The notes beneath the pieces are model-generated. The model was not told the DNA's origin. It searched no databases and saw only the letters and a list, made by a program, of their open reading frames with translations. DNA of 64,000 nt from Alligator mississippiensis (Eukaryota; Chordata; Crocodylia; Alligatoridae), in the NCBI RefSeq assembly GCF_030867095.1, contig NC_081827.1, positions 24,557,001 through 24,621,000 on the forward strand, in the 5' to 3' direction. A program made the translations under genes and the position numbers. Shown here piece after piece: positions 58,968 to 64,000 of the stretch. The first letter of the stretch is position 1. Every line of letters starts with the position of its first letter.

Positions 58968-59810
58968 CATCAGATGCAAGACCTAGACAGGTTAGACAAG
59001 TGGGCAGAAAACAACAGAATGCAGTTCAACAAGGAGAAATGCAAAGTGCTGCACCTAGAGAGGAAAAATGTCCAGCACACCTACAGCCTAGGGAATGACC
59101 TGCTGGGTGGCATGGAAGTGGAAAGGGATCTTGGAGTCCTAGTGGACTCTAAGATGAACGTGAGTCGGCAGTGTGACGAAGCCATCAGAAAAGCCAATGG
59201 CACTTTATCGTGCATCAGCAGATGCATGACGAATAGGTCCAAGGAGGTGATACTTCCCCTCTATCGGGCGCTGGTCAGACCGCAGTTGGAGTACTGCGTG
59301 CAATTCTGGGCGCCGCAATTCAAGAGGGATGCGGATAACCTGGAGAGGGTCCAGAGAAGGGCCACTCATATGGTTAAGGGCCTGCAGACCAAGCCCTACG
59401 AGGAGAGACTAGAGAACCTGGACCTTTTCAGCCTCCGCAAGAGAAGGTTGAGAGGCGACCTTGTGGCTGCCTATAAGTTCATCACGGGGGCACAGAAGAG
59501 AATTGGTGAGTATTTATTCACCAAGGCGCCCCCAGGGGTTACAAGAAACAATGGCCACAAGCTAGCAGAGAGCAGATTTAGATTGGACATTAGGAAGAAC
59601 TTCTTCACAGTTCGAGTGGCCAAGGTCTGGAATGGGCTCCCAAGGGAGGTGGTGCTCTCCCCTACCCTGGGGGGTCTTCAAGAGGAGGTTAGATAAGCAT
59701 CTAGCTGGGGTCATCTAGACCCAGCACTCTTTCCTGCCTATGCAGGGGGTCGGACTCGATGATCTATTGAGGTCCCTTCCGACCCTAACATCTATGAATC
59801 TATGAATCAG
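58968..59810 (+). mobile_element. CR1 LINE 3' end with a 240-codon open frame
   Basis: 5'-truncated CR1, plus strand. One uninterrupted frame (58974-59693) encodes the RT C-terminal part: MQDLDRLDKWAENNRMQFNK, ERDLGVLVDSKMNVSRQCDE, LPLYRALVRPQLEYCVQFWA and RVQRRATHMVKG. It closes with FRLDIRKNFFTVRVAKVWNG. A short 3'UTR with AGGTCCCTTCCGACCCTAAC and TCTATGAATCTATGAATC follows. The intact frame suggests it is younger than the other CR1 copies. It lacks the endonuclease and catalytic palm, so it is not autonomous. Confidence 0.92.
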
Positions 59811-60059
59811 ACATAAAAGTAATGACTTAGTGCTAGATAACATCCTTCCCCTTTTTTTTTTTTTTGCAATGCCACAAAAAACCCCCTTGCACACACGCAA
59901 ACAAGTCTAGTTATTCAGTGTGGGCATATGGATACAAACAAGGACATTAAACTGCAAGATATCTAGGAGCTATAACTATTATTTATTGTTGCTACTCTGG
60001 TTGTGTTCAGAGGCAAAATTAAGATTAGGGCTCCATTGGACTAGATGTCATACAAATTC

Positions 60060-61757
60060 ATAGTAACATCCAGCCCCAGCATATAAGGAGTGAAAAATGG
60101 AATGATGACGACAACCCAGATGACCTCAGGGACACCATGATTGTGACAATCTTCAAGGCAGGAGACAAGTCGAACTGGAAATTATAGAGGGATTGCCTTG
60201 CTGTCTCACAGGAAAGATCATTGTGAGAACCCTCCTGAGTTGTCTCCTTCCACTTGCTGAAGAGCTCCTCTTGAAATCTCAGTGTGGGTTTAAGGCATCA
60301 AGAGGCACAACTGACAATCTTCACAGCTTGCCAGCTGCAGGAAAAATGCTGGGAACAACATAAACCTCTCTATATGGCCTTCTCTGGCATCACAAAAGCC
60401 TTCGACTCTTGTCAACTGAGAAGTGCTGTGGAGAATCCTTCTGTAGTATGGATGCTAACTGAAATTCATCACCATTCTTTGCCTGCTCCATGACAGTATG
60501 CGAACAGTGGTTCTCAATAATGGATCCATCACAAATCCTTCTGACGTTAAGATGGGAATTAAGTAAGGCTGTGTCATCACTCCAAACTCTTTTTGATGTT
60601 CCTTACCGTGATGTTACATCTGACTACCAACAAGCTTCCAGTTGGAGTGGACCTACACTACTGAATGGACAGTAAACGGTTTAATCTAAGCTGACTCAGA
60701 GTCAAAACCAAGACCTCCTCAACCTCAATCATGAAGCTCCAATATGCCCATAATACTGTAATCTGTGCACACTTGGAAGCAGACGTTCAGGTAATTGTCA
60801 ACGTCTTTACCGAGGCATACAAGAAAATGGAACTGACACTTAGCATTCAGAAGACTAAGGTCCTCCATCAACAAGCTCTTAATGAGTAGTCCACAGCTCT
60901 GGTAACAATTCAGATTCATGCTGATACTCCAGAGAATTCATGGTGAGACTCTGGAGAATGCTGAGTATTTTCCATACCACAAAGCCATCTCTCACAGAAG
61001 ACTGACATTGATGAAGAAATCCAACATTGCCTCAAATGTACAAGTGCAGCTTTCTGATGTCTGAGGAAATGTGACATCAGATCTAAAACCAAGCTCATGG
61101 TTTATCAAGCAGTTATGATCCCCACCTTACTGTTTGGAGCTGAGATGTGGACAATGTGAAGGAGACGCATCAAGTTATTGAAGAAATACCATCAATGCTA
61201 CCTACAGAAGATCCTCTGAATCCAGCGGGAAGACAGACACTCCAACATTAGTGTCTTCTTACAAGCAAACATCATGAGCATTGAGGTGATGATCATCCAA
61301 CATCGATTTTGCTGGGCCACCCATGGTATCCAGATGTCCAATTCCAGACTCCTGAACCAAGTTTTATTCTCCCAACTCAGTCAAGAAGCAAGCTCAAAAG
61401 GAGGGCAGAGAAAGCGCTTCAAGGGTATCCTCAAGGCCAACTTAAGAAATGCAACATGGACATCAACTCATTGGAGACTATTGCCCATGAATGAAGGAAG
61501 AATACTGCAAGGATCTCAGTACTTATGATAACCTTACGATGACAACAGGAGATGAGAAAACAGGAGTGGCAGGAACAGTGTGTTGCAGACCTAATCCTGA
61601 ATCCAGAGCCAACCACTCCACATGGAAACACGTGCCTAAGTTGCAACAGAGTCTGACGATCCCATATCAGCCTCATCAGCCATATTTGGACTCACAGATA
61701 TGACAATCATGGAAGACAATCATCCATGATTGTGAGGGATTGCCAAAGAAAAAGAAG
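60060..61757 (+). mobile_element. Second non-LTR LINE, degraded RT region
   Basis: Plus-strand pieces in order: IVTIFKAGDKSNW near 60140, RVLLSCLLPLAEELL near 60230, FKASRGTTDN, QLQEKCWEQHKPLYMAF then TKAFDS near 60340-60410, KLQYAHN near 60735 (the degraded YADD site), TLLFGAEMWTM near 61125, and RFCWATHGIQMSNSRLLNQV with a following GGQRKRFKGILKANL to 61450. Frameshifts and stops are frequent. The reverse transcriptase is non-LTR, but I do not assign a clade. Confidence 0.75.
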
Positions 61758-61765
61758 ATAAGCAG

Positions 61766-62584
61766 TAGGGGTGTGCAAAGCAGGCAGTATTCGATTCGGA
61801 TTTGGTCTGATTTGGGGGACAGTGATTCGATTCACTGATTTGCATTACTGTCCCCATTCGATTTGGCCAAATCTGAAGATTTGATTCTGATTCAGAGAAT
61901 CAGCAATTTGGCTATAGATACAGCTTTATATGTTTTTTTTCTATGTACCTTGAAGTACCAGGCACGGCTCGTGGATGCTGAGATGGTGGGGTAGATGAAG
62001 TGTCCCACGGGAGTGTGTGTGTGTGTGTGTGTGTGGGGGGGGGGGGTTCCCCACACGCTTGGTGGTGGACCTGGAAGTAGACTGCAAGTATTTTCAGTCC
62101 ACTTCCTGGTCCACCGCCAAGCATGTGGGGGATCCCCCCTGTGCCTCCCCAGCTCAGCGACTGCCCATGGGGGGACCCCAGGTGACCTCCCTAGACCCAG
62201 AAGGCACCAGCTGCCAAGCTGGGGGGCAGGGGAGGGGTCTTGCATGCTCCGCGATAGACTTGGAAGTGGACCGGAAGTACTTCTGGTCCACTTCTGGGTT
62301 CACCGCCAAGTGCTCAGGGGACCCCCCCACATTCCCGTGGGACGCTCCATCTGTTTCACCATCTCAGTGTTCATGAGCCATGTCTGGTACCTCGAGGTAC
62401 ATAGAAAAACAACATATAAAGCTGTGTCTACGGCCAAATCATCGACTCTCCAAATCAATTCAGAAGCTTCCAATTCAATTTGGAGAGATTAATGGGTCTC
62501 CTGATTCGATCTGGAGGTTTGGCCACTGAATTGGGCTGAATCTCCTATGAATCAAATCAGCAACCAAAACTTTGCACAGTCCTA
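61766..62584. mobile_element. Long-TIR hAT-like element, copy 2, exact 8-bp duplication
   Basis: Starts TAGGGGTGTGCAAAG and ends CTTTGCACAGTCCTA, flanked by ATAAGCAG at 61758-61765 and 62585-62592. Long inverted arms with CGATTCGGAT / GATTCGATC pieces surround a GC-rich centre, as in copy 1 (24287-25087). A (GT)n-(G)n tract lies at about 62012-62046. No transposase. Confidence 0.88.
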
Positions 62585-62592
62585 ATAAGCAG

Positions 62593-62999
62593 TAGTCGGA
62601 CAATAGACAGTCAAAGTGGCATCACTTGTATGTAACTATGAGGATAAAACTGTGCCAGAAATGACTAGCACCTGTTATGAATAAAGAGGACAGGCTAAAG
62701 CTGTATTCACAAGAAAATATGTCTCTAATTACTAAAAACCGGGATGAAGTGATCCCAGCAGATAAGCTATTGAAACTTTATTCACGAACACTGGTGTGAA
62801 TAAAATATTGGTTGCTCGTATGGCATTCATGAGATTCTCTGCTAATATTTGTACAGACAAGGTTTTATTTATGAGAATACACATGGAAAGTGAAAGTTTT
62901 GAGCTACTTAAGGGACCATATGTTCATATGAGCAGTCTGCACAAACACTTATTACACTAACAAGTCTTAGAATCAGAGTCTCTAAGAGCATCTACATGA
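62593..62999. other. Intron sequence, nothing recognised
   Basis: AT-rich sequence between two repeats, expected to be RELN intron 53. No exon carrying the repeat 7 EGF was found. Confidence 0.6.
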
Positions 63000-63114
63000 G
63001 ATGCCTTACTGCACAGTAGAGCTAATTACTGCATAGTAAGTGTCCACGTCTACACATGCAGATGCTTACTACACTGTAATTGGCTGTAATTGCTATTAAA
63101 TTTGCTACCTGCAA
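63000..63114. repeat. MITE-like repeat fragment
   Basis: CTTACTGCACAGTAGAGCTA and CGTCTACACATGCAGATGCT resemble the families at 2515, 31795 and 35200. Confidence 0.5.
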
Positions 63115-64000
63115 ATTCAAGTAGCTAGACACCTCTGGCTTTGCTCCTAGCGAGAGAATTGGCACATCCCTGCTGAAGTCCCCATCCTTAGCTGTAGGCA
63201 ACACCCAATGGCCCTGGAGAGGCTTAAAAACGCCCTGACACATATAGCAGGAATAAGAGGAGGGTAATTGGAGCAAACAGCATGGTAGAAAATAGGTATA
63301 GATCGTCCATGACCAGTGGCTGTCCAACCTCTTTCTGAACACCTCCAGTGATGGAGAGTCCACAGCTTCCCTAGGCAATCTATTCCACTCGCTCACTATT
63401 CTCAGAGTGAAGAAGTTTTCCTGGATATCCAATCTAAATTTATTTTGCTGCAACTTCAAGCCATTGGTCTACATCCTCCTCTCTGCAGCAAGACAGAAAA
63501 GGAGGTTTCCCTCTTATTTATGGCAGCCCTTCAAGTATTTGAAGATTGCTATCATGTTTCCTTTTAAGCGCCTTTTCCACAAGCTGAACATGCCTAGTTC
63601 CTTCAGCCTTTCCTCATATAACTTGCTTTCCAAGCCCTTGATCATCTTTGTTGCCTGCCTCTAGACACTAACTTCTCCACATCCTTTTTTAAAATTCAGA
63701 GCCCAGAACTGCACACTGTACTCCAGATGAGGCCTAACCAGTGTTGAAGAGAGGCACTATCACCTCCCATGTCTTGGAATTAATGCTTCTATTGATGCAG
63801 CACAAAACCACATTTGCCTTTTGTGAAGCTGCATCACACTGCAGACTCATATTGAGTCTGTGGTCTACCAAGACTGCCAAGTTCTTTTCCACAGAGCTGT
63901 CATCCAGCCAAGTATCCCTCATTTTGTATTTATATTTTTGATAATTCCTTCCAGTTTTCTATCCACCTTGTAGCAGTTTTATCCAGCAAACATTTCTCCA
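63115..64000 (-). mobile_element. CR1 LINE 3' part, antisense, running off the window
   Basis: Minus-strand frames give NKFRLDIQENFFTLRIVSEW and NRLPREAVDSPSLEVF (near 63300-63440) and KNLAVLVDHRLNMSLQCD (near 63840-63890), the CR1 RT C-terminus. Frameshifts between them. It is in the same sense as RELN and continues beyond 64000. Confidence 0.85.

Noticed and set aside
58758..64000. The preceding RELN exon with the repeat 7 EGF
   Set aside because: I looked on the minus strand for the expected CICDPGYSG-type segment and found none; the space is filled by repeats and unique intron.

Overview
This is a stretch of vertebrate nuclear DNA: AT-rich and dense in interspersed repeats, with one CpG island and one clearly recognisable multi-exon gene, RELN (reelin), on the minus strand. 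The repeat set points to a sauropsid. It contains CR1 LINEs with tandem CTATGA-type 3' ends, a Penelope-like element with a GIY-YIG endonuclease, many short hAT elements with 8-bp target duplications, a MIR-like SINE and a tRNA-Ile/CR1 composite SINE. A crocodilian is my best guess and a turtle the second; this is inference.

Layout. (1) 1-8.96 kb has no gene I can support. It holds an old RTE-like LINE (3.4-8.3 kb) with CR1, hAT and Tigger-like elements nested in it. (2) 8.96-9.62 kb is a CpG island with two divergent ACTAC-type promoter motifs, one a good ZNF143 match, and a strong minus-strand splice donor. In amniotes the gene beyond the 3' end of RELN is SLC26A5 (prestin), on the same strand, so this is a plausible SLC26A5 first exon and promoter. 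(3) 9.8-21.2 kb is intergenic with CR1, hAT and MITE-like repeats. (4) 21.2-58.8 kb is the 3' end of RELN: twelve coding exons, including the 6-nt microexon, and a 3'UTR of about 1 kb. (5) 58.8-64 kb is an upstream RELN intron filled by a CR1 3' end, a second LINE, a long-TIR hAT element and another CR1.

The RELN exons join without a frame break into 1716 nt, giving 571 residues plus a stop. They encode subrepeat B of reelin repeat 7, all of reelin repeat 8 (subrepeat A, EGF, subrepeat B) and the basic C-terminal region ending [10 protein letters not shown]. Reelin is a secreted extracellular-matrix glycoprotein that signals through VLDLR/ApoER2 and Dab1 in neuronal positioning. Exon numbers (54-65) assume the 65-exon human structure; residue numbers count from the first residue encoded in this window.

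I found no new gene system. The most useful observations are the intact hexanucleotide microexon in the middle of a 19 kb gap, a GC-AG intron forced by the reading frame, a very weak donor after the EGF exon, an intron made almost entirely of one solo LTR with a nested CR1, and several repeats bounded by exact target-site duplications. Repeat family names come from motifs and element ends read by eye, not from a library search.
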